Below, piece by piece: positions 36,406 to 43,169 of a stretch of 64,000 bases of DNA. Location: NCBI GenBank assembly GCA_046350655.1, contig JAXMAB010000008.1, positions 248,001 to 312,000 of the forward strand, in the 5' to 3' direction. Each line of letters opens with the position of its first letter. The first letter of the stretch is position 1. This DNA comes from JAEUHO01 sp046350655 (GTDB lineage: Bacteria > Planctomycetota > PLA2 > JAEUHO01). The notes beneath the pieces are model-generated. The model was given only the letters and a program-made list of their open reading frames with translations, was not told where the DNA came from and did no database searches. Made by a program: the position numbers and the translations under genes.

Positions 36406-37089
36406 GTGGCCAAGTCCAAGAGCGGCGAGTTCTACACGTTCGACGAAGTCCTCCGGCAGCTCAACATCGACGAGAACCGCCTCAAGCGGCTGGTCTCCGA
36501 AGGCGAGATCCGCGCCTTCCGCGAAGGCGACCAGATGAAGTTCAAGCGCGCCGAGATCGACAACCTCGCCGGCAAGGGCGGGCGTGGCGGCTCCTCGGAC
36601 ACGTCGCTGTCCGAGATCAGCCTCGAGGACGAGCCGGCGCGCGGCCCGTCGAAGAAGAAGGGCGCCGAGACCCTGACCGACGACCTGCTGAACGAGCCCG
36701 ACCTCACGAAGCGGGCCGGCATGAAGACGGCCGAGATCTCGAGCCAGGACACGTTCATCGACAAGGGCGGCGACGTCGGCATGTCGACGGAGCCGATCGA
36801 CTTCACCGAGGACGTCGGTGGCGACGAGCCCGAGGAGATCGGGTCCGAGGCCTCCGCGAAGAAGAGCAGCCGTGGCGCCCCGCCGCCGGCCCAGCGCCGC
36901 GCGCCGGTCGCCGACGGCCGCACGCACCCGGGCATCGTCGCGATGCTGGTCCTCACGGCCGTCGTCTGCGTGCTCGCCGCGCTGATCACGACGAGCATCG
37001 CGAAGGAGCAGAGCAACGACCTCTCGCGCTGGTTCGCCGAGAAGTTCACGGACTACAAGAAGGCGCCGGCGCCGATGCCGGGCAACTAG
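36406..37089 (+). CDS. excisionase-type helix-turn-helix protein with C-terminal membrane anchor
   Basis: 227 residues. The N-terminal about 50 residues are a winged-helix DNA-binding domain of the MerR/excisionase type (F-Y-T-F-D-E-V-L-R-Q-L-N-I-D, then R-L-V-S-E-G-E-I-R-A-F-R-E-G). An acidic, disordered middle follows. One transmembrane segment lies near residues 175-200, and a short tail, probably periplasmic, ends the protein. It looks like a membrane-tethered DNA-binding protein, or a scaffold that reuses the fold. GTG start with GGGAG 8 nt upstream. A clear terminator follows. Confidence 0.78.
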   Translation: MAKSKSGEFYTFDEVLRQLNIDENRLKRLVSEGEIRAFREGDQMKFKRAEIDNLAGKGGRGGSSDTSLSEISLEDEPARGPSKKKGAETLTDDLLNEPDLTKRAGMKTAEISSQDTFIDKGGDVGMSTEPIDFTEDVGGDEPEEIGSEASAKKSSRGAPPPAQRRAPVADGRTHPGIVAMLVLTAVVCVLAALITTSIAKEQSNDLSRWFAEKFTDYKKAPAPMPGN

Positions 37090-37107
37090 TCCCCGCTCGA
37101 TCCCTCG

Positions 37108-37150
37108 CGAGCCCGGCGACCCGCGTGGTCGCCGGGCTCGTTTCGTTTCT
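37108..37150 (+). terminator. rho-independent terminator after the HTH-membrane gene
   Basis: Perfect 14-bp arms CGAGCCCGGCGACC (37108-37121) and GGTCGCCGGGCTCG (37127-37140) with a 5-nt loop, followed by TTTCGTTTCT. This is the best classical intrinsic terminator in the window and starts 18 bp after the stop codon. Confidence 0.88.
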
Positions 37151-37190
37151 GCGCCTCGTTTCTGCGCCGTCGGTCCGGCGCCGCGCGCCC

Positions 37191-37270
37191 CGTCGGGACG
37201 CTTCGGGACGCTTCGGGACGCGGCGGGACGGGGCGGGACGGGGCAGGACGGGTCGGGACGCATCGGGCAC
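37191..37270. repeat. 10-bp tandem repeat, seven units plus a degenerate eighth
   Basis: Seven consecutive decamers fit NNN-CGGGACG (the sixth reads CAGGACG), starting at 37191, 37201, 37211, 37221, 37231, 37241 and 37251, with a decayed eighth at 37261. The period is exactly 10 bp. The rest of the 377-bp gap before the DinB gene holds a 13-bp direct repeat (TCGTTTCTGCGCC, 37143-37168) and two GC-rich related blocks, but no gene that I can see. Confidence 0.85.
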
Positions 37271-37437
37271 CGCCGCGGCCGGGCCGGGGACACCGTCGAT
37301 CCCGCGGGTCCGCAGAGCCCGGTCCGCGATCGGTGCGTGGGCGGCCGTCCGTCGCCGTTCGAGCACGGTGGGGGGCGGGGCCTTCGGGGACGGGGCACGG
37401 TCGACTCCGCGGGCACGCGAGGCCCGGCGCGCGGCGT

Positions 37438-37443
37438 ACGATC
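37438..37443 (+). promoter_or_regulatory. candidate -10 element TACGAT for the DinB-like gene
   Basis: TACGAT lies 23 nt upstream of the ATG, leaving a short leader that contains a GGAGG ribosome site. It fits the TANNNT pattern. Confidence 0.4.
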
Positions 37444-37466
37444 CGCGCGCCCACGGAGGCCCGCGG

Positions 37467-37949
37467 ATGCCCGGCCCGTACGCCGATCTCTCGCACCGGT
37501 TCGCGTTCGACGAGCGGATGCTCGCCGTCGCGGTCGAGGGCTTCACCGACGCGATGTGGCGCGCGCGCCCGGCGCCCGACGTCGGGAACTCGGCCCACTG
37601 GATCCTCGCGCACCTCGCGGCGACCCGCCGTCAGCTCGCGCGGCGGCTCGGGGCCACGCTGCCGACGGCGGCGTGGGAGGCGTCGGTGGCGCGCGGCGCG
37701 CCGGCGGGGGAGGTCCACGGCGCGACGCCCGCGGCCCTCGTCGACGACCTCCGCGCGACGGGGGGCGAGGTGCGGGCCCGGCTCGACGCGTTGACGCCGG
37801 AAGCGGCGGCGGCGCCCTTCGGCCGCACGCTCCCCGACGGCAGCACGACGGTGCTCGACGCCGCGCGGTTCGTGCAGCTCCACGAGGCGTACCACCTCGG
37901 TCAGCTCGGCCTCTTGCGGCGGCTCCACGGGCTCCCGGGCTTCGCCTGA
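37467..37949 (+). CDS. DinB-family metal-binding protein
   Basis: 160 residues with the four-helix DinB/YfiT-like fold. Probable metal ligands are H44 (in N-S-A-H-W-I-L-A-H-L) and the pair H139 and H143 in L-H-E-A-Y-H-L-G-Q-L. DinB-like proteins often act as metal-dependent thiol transferases or DNA-damage-inducible proteins of unknown activity; the substrate cannot be told here. ATG start with GGAGG 8 nt upstream. It converges on radC, with a 59-bp gap. Confidence 0.85.
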   Translation: MPGPYADLSHRFAFDERMLAVAVEGFTDAMWRARPAPDVGNSAHWILAHLAATRRQLARRLGATLPTAAWEASVARGAPAGEVHGATPAALVDDLRATGGEVRARLDALTPEAAAAPFGRTLPDGSTTVLDAARFVQLHEAYHLGQLGLLRRLHGLPGFA

Positions 37950-38008
37950 CGCCCCGCGTTCGCGCGCGACGCGCGGCGGGCGCGCCGTCGGTCGGGGCGC
38001 CGGTCCGG

Positions 38009-38854
38009 TCACGCCGGAGGCACGATCCCGCGGTCGCGGTACGAGACGAAGCGGCCGTCCCCGATCACGATGTGGTCGAGGACGCGGATCCCGAGCAGCT
38101 CGCCGACGGCGAGGAGGCGGCGGGTGAGGTCGTCGTCGACGGGGCTCGGCTCGGGGTCGCCGCTCGGGTGGTTGTGGACGAAGACGACGCCGCTGGCGCC
38201 CTCGCGGAGCGCGGGCCCGAAGGCCTCCCGCGGGTGGACGGGCACGCTCGAGAGCCCGCCGTCGCCCACGACGTCGTCGCGCAGCACGCGGTTCTTGGCG
38301 TCCACGAGCACCGTCAGGAACCGTTCGTGGCGCAGGTGGCGCATCCGGGCCACGTAGCGGTCCACGACGTCCGCCGCGCTCCGGACGGGCGCGCCGCGGG
38401 CCCACGGCCGCTCGAGCCCGCGCCGGCCCAGCGCGAACGCGGCGGCGATCCGGAGCGCCTCGGCGGGCGCGAGGCGGCCGCGGAAGACCAGCTCGCCCGG
38501 GGTCGCGATCGCGACGCGGGCGACGTCGCCGAACGTGGCCACGAGGCGCTCCGCGCGGGCGACGGCCCGTCGCGACGGGCCCGTCCCGCGGCCGAGCACG
38601 AGCGCGAGCAGCTCCGCCGACGCGAGCCGGTCGGGCCCGGCTTCGGCCGCGCGGACGACGAGGGGCTCGTCGGCGGGCGGCCCGCCGGCGCCGGCGGCGG
38701 GCGGCTCGGGGGCCGGGCCGCCGATCGCGGGGCCGCCGATCGCGGGGCCACCGAGCGCAAGGCCGCCGGGCGACGGCAGGCCGGGCGGGGGCCGGTCGGC
38801 GGACGCGGCCGGCGCGGGCGCGAGGGGCTGGGCGAGGGACTCGGAGGGGCTCAC
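38009..38854 (-). CDS. radC: RadC family protein (JAB1/MPN-like metalloprotease fold)
   Basis: 281 residues. The C-terminal half has the JAMM motif: H227-N-H229-P-S-G-D-P-x-P-S-x-x-D240. The N-terminal helix-hairpin-helix-like region (R-L-A-S-A-E-L-L-A-L-V-L-G-R-G) is typical of RadC. Despite the name, a role in recombination repair has been disproved for the E. coli protein. Residues 1-70 are disordered and rich in Pro/Gly/Ala, with a short repeated G-P-A-I-G unit, longer than in most RadC proteins. GTG start with a GAGG-containing ribosome site. Confidence 0.92.
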   Translation of the reverse strand: MSPSESLAQPLAPAPAASADRPPPGLPSPGGLALGGPAIGGPAIGGPAPEPPAAGAGGPPADEPLVVRAAEAGPDRLASAELLALVLGRGTGPSRRAVARAERLVATFGDVARVAIATPGELVFRGRLAPAEALRIAAAFALGRRGLERPWARGAPVRSAADVVDRYVARMRHLRHERFLTVLVDAKNRVLRDDVVGDGGLSSVPVHPREAFGPALREGASGVVFVHNHPSGDPEPSPVDDDLTRRLLAVGELLGIRVLDHIVIGDGRFVSYRDRGIVPPA

Positions 38855-38958
38855 CCTCGGTCCTCGCGCGAGCGGGCGCGCGGTTGCGCGAAATCGCGCC
38901 GCGGGGCCCGGGCCCGGCGCCCTCGCGGGCGGCCGGGCCTCGGGTCACGGGGCGGGGG

Positions 38959-40905
38959 TCAGCTCGTGGCGTCGGCCGCCGCGGCGGCCATCAGGTTGTG
39001 GCGGTCGCGGGCGCGCACGATGCGGCTCTCGATCACGGCCACGAGCGACGACACGCACATGTAGAGCGCGAGGGCGCCCGTGTAGTTGTAGAGCAGCACC
39101 GAGAAGATGATCGACATCCACTTCGCCATCTTCATCTGCTGCGCCTGCTGCTCGTCCTGCGGCGGCGGCATCAGCTTCTGCTGCCAGATGGTCAGCGCGA
39201 TGTAGACGATCGGCAGCAGGTTGATGCTGCGGAAGCCGCCCGGGGGGAACGGCAGGAACTCGAGGAGGTTCTTGCCGAAGTCCACGAGACGGTCGGGGCC
39301 CGAGAGGTCGCGGATCCACGCGAAGGCCTGGTGGCGGATCTCGTACTCGGCGCGCAGCGACGAGAACAGCGCGAAGAAGATCGGGATCTGGAGCAGCATC
39401 ATGAGGCAGCCGAGCGGCAGCTTCACGTTGTGCTCGCGCATGAGCTTCTGCTGCTCCTCGCGGTACTTCTTGAGGTTGGTGCCGTACCGGGCCTTGATCG
39501 CCTCCAGCTTCGGCTTCAGCTTCGACATCTTGCGGCCGTAGGCGCGCATGCTGAGCTGGTTGCGGATCGAGAGCGGCATCAGGCCGCCGCGGACGGTCAG
39601 CGTCATCAGGATGATCGCGAGGCCCGCGCTGCTCGTCAGCGCCTTCCACAGGTCGAAGATGAAGAGCAGGAACCGCGCGAGGAAGTCGGGGGCCGCGGGG
39701 TAGACGATGAGCCCGCCGAGCGCGGCGTACCGGTCCTGGGCGAGGATGCGGCGCGACAGCGGGCCGGCGTAGACGCGGAACGTCGAGGGCGTCGCCTGGC
39801 CGGCGGCGCCGACGGGGGCCGTGAACTCGACCCACGCGCGGTGGAAGACCGACGCGGCCTCCTCGAGGCGCGCGAGCAGCTCGGTCTCCTCGGCCGGCAC
39901 GCGGCCGCGGGCCTTCATGTACGCGTTGAGGCGCTCGAACGCGGCCCGCGTGTCGCGATCGCGCGCGTCGCCGCCGTCGACCCACGTCGCGTCGACGAGG
40001 GGGCCGGTGCGCTTGTCGCCCTCGGACCAGACCGCCGCGAGGAAGTAGCTGCTCGCGACGCCCGCGAGGCGGAAGGCCCGCGTCTCCCGCCGGACCGAGT
40101 TCAGCTCGACGCGCGGGAAGCGCCACTCCGCCCACTGCGGTTCGTCGTGGACGTCCACGACGTAGGCGACGGGCTGGACGCCGGTCGCGCCGCTGCGCGA
40201 GGACATGGCGACGTGGTTGCTGGGTTCCTTCACGAGGCCCGCGGCGCCGAGGAGGCGCAGGGAGCGCGTGGCCCCGGCGGCGGGGGCGCCCTCGACCTGC
40301 TCGAGCGCGACGGCGACGGTCAGGTCGAAGCGGTCGTCGTCGGTGGGGACCGTGAACGTCTTGCGGACGCGGAGGCCGTCGCTGGTGAGGAACGAGAAGA
40401 CGACCTCGGTGTCGGTCTGCCGCTCCACCGTCCAGTCGGTCGAGCGCAGCGCCTCGGCGTCCTTCGCGTCGAACGCGAGGCCGCCGGTCAGCAGGTCGTC
40501 GTCCACGGGGAGCACGACGTCGAGGTGCTGGCGGCCGGTCGTGGCGTGGCTGTCGCCCGGCGCGTACTCGTACGCGTTCCGCAGCGTGATGCGACGGACC
40601 GCGCCGCCGCGCGACGTGGCCTCGAGCTCGAGGAACTCGCCCTTCGCGGGCTTCATCACGAACGTCTTGGGCTCGGCCTGCTGCTTGCGCGCCGGCGCGG
40701 GGGCCGCGGCGGGGTTCGCCGCGCCGTTCGCCGGGTTGGCCTGGCCGTTCGCGGGCGCGACGGGGGCCGGCTGCGTGCCGTCGGCCGCGACGGGGGCCGC
40801 GGGCGCGGGCGTCTTCGGAGGCGCCTTCGGCGTCGGGAACAGGATCGGCCACAGGAACATCACGCCGATGGACAGCGTCAGGGCGAGGACGAAGCGGCGT
40901 TCCAC
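38959..40905 (-). CDS. yidC: membrane protein insertase YidC
   Basis: Inserts and folds inner-membrane proteins, alone or with SecYEG. 648 residues. An N-terminal membrane segment, an Ala/Pro-rich linker and a large periplasmic beta domain (about 100-400) are followed by the conserved five-segment core. That core includes M-T-L-T-V-R-G-G-L with the hydrophilic-groove arginine, a K-x-L-K-P-K-L-E-A-I-K-A-R-Y cytoplasmic coil and L-P-L-G-C-L-M-M-L-L-Q-I-P-I-F-F-A-L-F. The large periplasmic domain points to a diderm. The GTG start has GGAGG 10 nt upstream; a TACCAT hexamer on the minus strand (40939-40944) is a likely -10. The rnpA/rpmH genes often next to yidC are not seen. Confidence 0.95.
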   Translation of the reverse strand: MERRFVLALTLSIGVMFLWPILFPTPKAPPKTPAPAAPVAADGTQPAPVAPANGQANPANGAANPAAAPAPARKQQAEPKTFVMKPAKGEFLELEATSRGGAVRRITLRNAYEYAPGDSHATTGRQHLDVVLPVDDDLLTGGLAFDAKDAEALRSTDWTVERQTDTEVVFSFLTSDGLRVRKTFTVPTDDDRFDLTVAVALEQVEGAPAAGATRSLRLLGAAGLVKEPSNHVAMSSRSGATGVQPVAYVVDVHDEPQWAEWRFPRVELNSVRRETRAFRLAGVASSYFLAAVWSEGDKRTGPLVDATWVDGGDARDRDTRAAFERLNAYMKARGRVPAEETELLARLEEAASVFHRAWVEFTAPVGAAGQATPSTFRVYAGPLSRRILAQDRYAALGGLIVYPAAPDFLARFLLFIFDLWKALTSSAGLAIILMTLTVRGGLMPLSIRNQLSMRAYGRKMSKLKPKLEAIKARYGTNLKKYREEQQKLMREHNVKLPLGCLMMLLQIPIFFALFSSLRAEYEIRHQAFAWIRDLSGPDRLVDFGKNLLEFLPFPPGGFRSINLLPIVYIALTIWQQKLMPPPQDEQQAQQMKMAKWMSIIFSVLLYNYTGALALYMCVSSLVAVIESRIVRARDRHNLMAAAAADATS

Positions 40906-40938
40906 GGACGGGCGGCCTCCCGGGGGGTCGAACGGGGC

Positions 40939-40944
40939 ATGGTA
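40939..40944 (-). promoter_or_regulatory. candidate -10 element TACCAT for yidC
   Basis: On the minus strand TACCAT lies 33 nt before the GTG start, leaving a leader that includes a GGAGG ribosome site. Fits the TANNNT pattern. Confidence 0.35.
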
Positions 40945-41024
40945 GCGGCGGCGTGGGCATCCCTCCTCCGAAGCCGGACCGATCCCCCCTCCGGGGGTCC
41001 CCGCCACCCGTCCCGCCCTCCGCC

Positions 41025-41213
41025 CTCCTCCGCGGTTGGCTGGCAAGGGGGCCGTGCATCCTCACGCCCCGCGCCCCTCCCTCCGCCCGCCTCTGCGGTT
41101 GGTTCGCGGGGGGGCCATCCCTTCTCTCGACCAGCGTCCCATCCGCCAGGGGCCTCTGCGGTTGGCTGGCGAGGGGTACTTCCCTGACGAGACGGCTGCG
41201 AGTCGCGACGGCC
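41025..41213. repeat. 63-bp tandem repeat, three copies
   Basis: The core GCGGTTGG occurs at 41032, 41095 and 41158, exactly 63 bp apart, in longer similar blocks (C-C-T-C-T-GCGGTTGG-C-T-GGC). Because 63 is a multiple of three, the plus-strand frame from 40953 to 41240 encodes 21-residue repeats around L-C-G-W-L-A-R-G, but with no good start or family I do not call a gene. The rest of the 508-bp gap (40906-41413) shows purine-rich, GC-rich sequence with no recognisable RNA or gene. Confidence 0.75.
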
Positions 41214-41413
41214 CGCGGGAGGCGCGCCGAGCGAGGCTAGGGCTGCACCGCGTCCTGCGAGCGAGGCGCCCGACGAGGAGGAGGCCCAGCAGGGCCGACG
41301 ACGAGGAGGGGACCGAGGGCCGCTTGGGGCCCGAGGGACGACGAACCCCGGGCCGCCGCGAGCGCAGCCGTTCCCTCCGGACCAGATCCCGCCCTACCCG
41401 TGGCCTCGCTCGA

Positions 41414-42172
41414 TCACCGTCCGACCAACAGGCGATCCCCGAGGAACTTAGGAATCTTGTCGATGGCGTAGATCTTCTCCGCCGTCTTCTTGTGGTCGTA
41501 GTCGAGCCGGTAGAAGCGGACGACGTGGCCGTCGAAGGTGACGTAGGAGGTGCGGACGTCGCCGTCGCGGGGTTGTCCGACGCTGCCGACGTTGATGAGG
41601 ACCTTGCGGTCGCCGAGCTTGCGGAGGTCGATGGCGCCGTTCACCGCGTCGGGCGACGCGTGCTTCATGTCCGACGAGTAGATGTGGGGGATGTGGCTGT
41701 GGCCGATGAAGCAGACCCGCTTCATCAGGTCGAAGATCGCCTGCATCTTCTCGCGGTTGCGCGCGTCGGCGGGCGTCACGTAGTCGCGCGTGGGGATGCG
41801 CGGGCTGCCGTGCGTGTACATGACGTCGCCGTCCTCGACGACCTGCTGCATCGTCCCGAGGAAGTTCCAGAGGTCGTAGTTCTCCTCCTTCGGCGCGTCC
41901 GGCGAGTTGAGCTGGTCCTTCGTCCACTCGATGCTCTCCTTGGCCTTCGGGTTGAAGTCCTCGCCGTAGAACATGACCGCCTCCTCATGGTTGCCCATGA
42001 TGGCGACCTCGCTCTTGAACAGCGCCTGGAGGCACTCGCGCGGGTTCGGGCCGTACCCGATGATGTCGCCGAGGCAGACGATGCGGGTGATGCCCTTGCC
42101 CGCGGCGTGGTCGAGGACGGTGGTCAGCGCCTCGATGTTCGCGTGGATGTCGGCGACGATGGCGACGGTCAA
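41414..42172 (-). CDS. calcineurin-like metallophosphoesterase (YfcE/MJ0936-like)
   Basis: 252 residues. The dinuclear metal motifs are in order: D-I-H near the start (A-D-I-H-A-N), G-D-x-x-G-Y-G-P-N-P, G-N-H-E, and G-H-S-H-I-P later on. The Y-G-P-N-P extension after the G-D motif is typical of small bacterial phosphodiesterases of this group. The substrate is unknown. The start is a TTG with no good ribosome site, chosen because it begins the conserved beta strand; a TACAGT on the minus strand (42275-42280) may be its -10 element. Codon use is normal for the window. Confidence 0.9.
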   Translation of the reverse strand: MTVAIVADIHANIEALTTVLDHAAGKGITRIVCLGDIIGYGPNPRECLQALFKSEVAIMGNHEEAVMFYGEDFNPKAKESIEWTKDQLNSPDAPKEENYDLWNFLGTMQQVVEDGDVMYTHGSPRIPTRDYVTPADARNREKMQAIFDLMKRVCFIGHSHIPHIYSSDMKHASPDAVNGAIDLRKLGDRKVLINVGSVGQPRDGDVRTSYVTFDGHVVRFYRLDYDHKKTAEKIYAIDKIPKFLGDRLLVGR

Positions 42173-42304
42173 GGCGCGCGATTCCGGAGGGGGTGGAGGA
42201 AGCGGGGACGAACGGGAACCGACGTCCGGGGGACGGCCGCGGACGCGCCGGCCTCACGGGGCCCGGCGCCCGGGACTGTACCCGCCACCTCCGCCGAAGT
42301 CGCG

Positions 42305-42370
42305 GGGATCGTGGGCGCCCCCGACCGGTTGGGGGTCGGACCCCGATCTCCGCATGGGACCCACGATCCC
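42305..42370. other. large stem-loop in the divergent gap before nrdR
   Basis: The 322-bp gap between the phosphoesterase and nrdR holds a 66-bp structure. Outer arms GGGATCGTGGG (42305-42315) and CCCACGATCCC (42360-42370) are perfect 11-bp complements. Inside are a CCGACC/GGTCGG stem (42321-42326 with 42334-42339) and an overlapping GGGGTCGGACCCC palindrome (42332-42344), which are alternatives. A TAGGCT hexamer follows at 42378 and could be the nrdR -10 element. A variant of the dispersed repeat lies at 42437-42451. No gene seen in the gap. Confidence 0.6.
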
Positions 42371-42494
42371 TGGGTGGTAGGCTCGCCCGCCGCGCGCCCG
42401 GACCTCCCCCGGAGCCGGGCCGATCGGGCCCCCGACCGGGCCTCGCGTCCCTCCCCCCTCCGCTTCCCCTCACCCTCCCCGCACGGTTCCCCCG

Positions 42495-43046
42495 ATGAAG
42501 TGCCCGTTCTGCAAGGTGGACGACGACAAGGTCGTGGACTCGCGCGCCAGCAGCGACGGGTTCGCGATCCGGCGCCGGCGCGAGTGCGTCGCGTGCGGCC
42601 GCCGCTACACGACGTACGAGCGCATCGAGGAGAGCCCGCTGCGGGTCGTCAAGAAGGACGACCGGCGGGAGCCGTTCGACCGCCGCAAGATCCTGACGGG
42701 CCTCATCAAGGCCTGCGAGAAGCGGCCGGTGTCGCTCGACGTGCTCGAGGCGGTCACCGAGACCATCGAGGGGAAGGTGCTCGAGGCGTTCGACCGCGAG
42801 GTGCCGTCGTCCTACATCGGCACGCTGGTGATGTCCGAGCTCAAGAAGGTGGACCAGGTCGCGTACGTGCGGTTCGCGTCGGTCTACCGCGAGTTCAAGA
42901 CGGTCCAGGAGTTCCTCGACGAGCTGCGGCCCATGGTCGAGGGCGGCAAGGGCGGCGACGCGCGGCCCGACGCGAAGGACCCGAGGCCCGGTGCGAAGCC
43001 GGCCGACGGCGACGCCGGCCCCCGGCGCGACCGACCGAAGGCGTGA
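42495..43046 (+). CDS. nrdR: transcriptional repressor of ribonucleotide reductase genes
   Basis: Nucleotide-sensing repressor that binds NrdR boxes upstream of ribonucleotide reductase genes. 183 residues. The zinc ribbon has C3, C6, C31 and C34. It is followed by the conserved R-R-Y-T-T-Y-E-R and an ATP-cone domain (V-V-K-K-D-x-R-R-E-P-F-D-R-x-K-I). The last about 30 residues are an Asp/Pro/Lys-rich tail not seen in most NrdR proteins. The next gene, 123 bp on, is itself an ATP-cone protein related to ribonucleotide reductase. Confidence 0.96.
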   Translation: MKCPFCKVDDDKVVDSRASSDGFAIRRRRECVACGRRYTTYERIEESPLRVVKKDDRREPFDRRKILTGLIKACEKRPVSLDVLEAVTETIEGKVLEAFDREVPSSYIGTLVMSELKKVDQVAYVRFASVYREFKTVQEFLDELRPMVEGGKGGDARPDAKDPRPGAKPADGDAGPRRDRPKA

Positions 43047-43099
43047 GCCCGCGCGCGCCGCGGTGAGGCGCGGCCCGGGTCGGCGGCCGGCGACCCCTC

Positions 43100-43116
43100 C
43101 CGGACCGCGAGGCCCG
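43100..43116. repeat. dispersed repeat copy between nrdR and the reductase-like gene
   Basis: CCGGACCGCGAGGCCCGG in this spacer is a near-exact copy of the 16-mer, one G shorter at the 5' side. Single copy, same orientation as at 4698. Confidence 0.6.
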
Positions 43117-43169
43117 GCGGCCCCCGGCTCGCGGGAGCGTCCCCGCCCTCTGTCATCCTCCGCGGGCCC

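Noticed and set aside
40953..41240. Small repeat protein with L-C-G-W-L-A-R-G units
   Set aside because: No ribosome site or family, and the frame is set by the 63-bp DNA period. Kept only as a repeat feature.
41211..41413. Possible structured RNA (RNase P, SRP or tmRNA) next to the phosphoesterase gene
   Set aside because: None of the conserved cores of these RNAs could be found; only purine-rich GC sequence.
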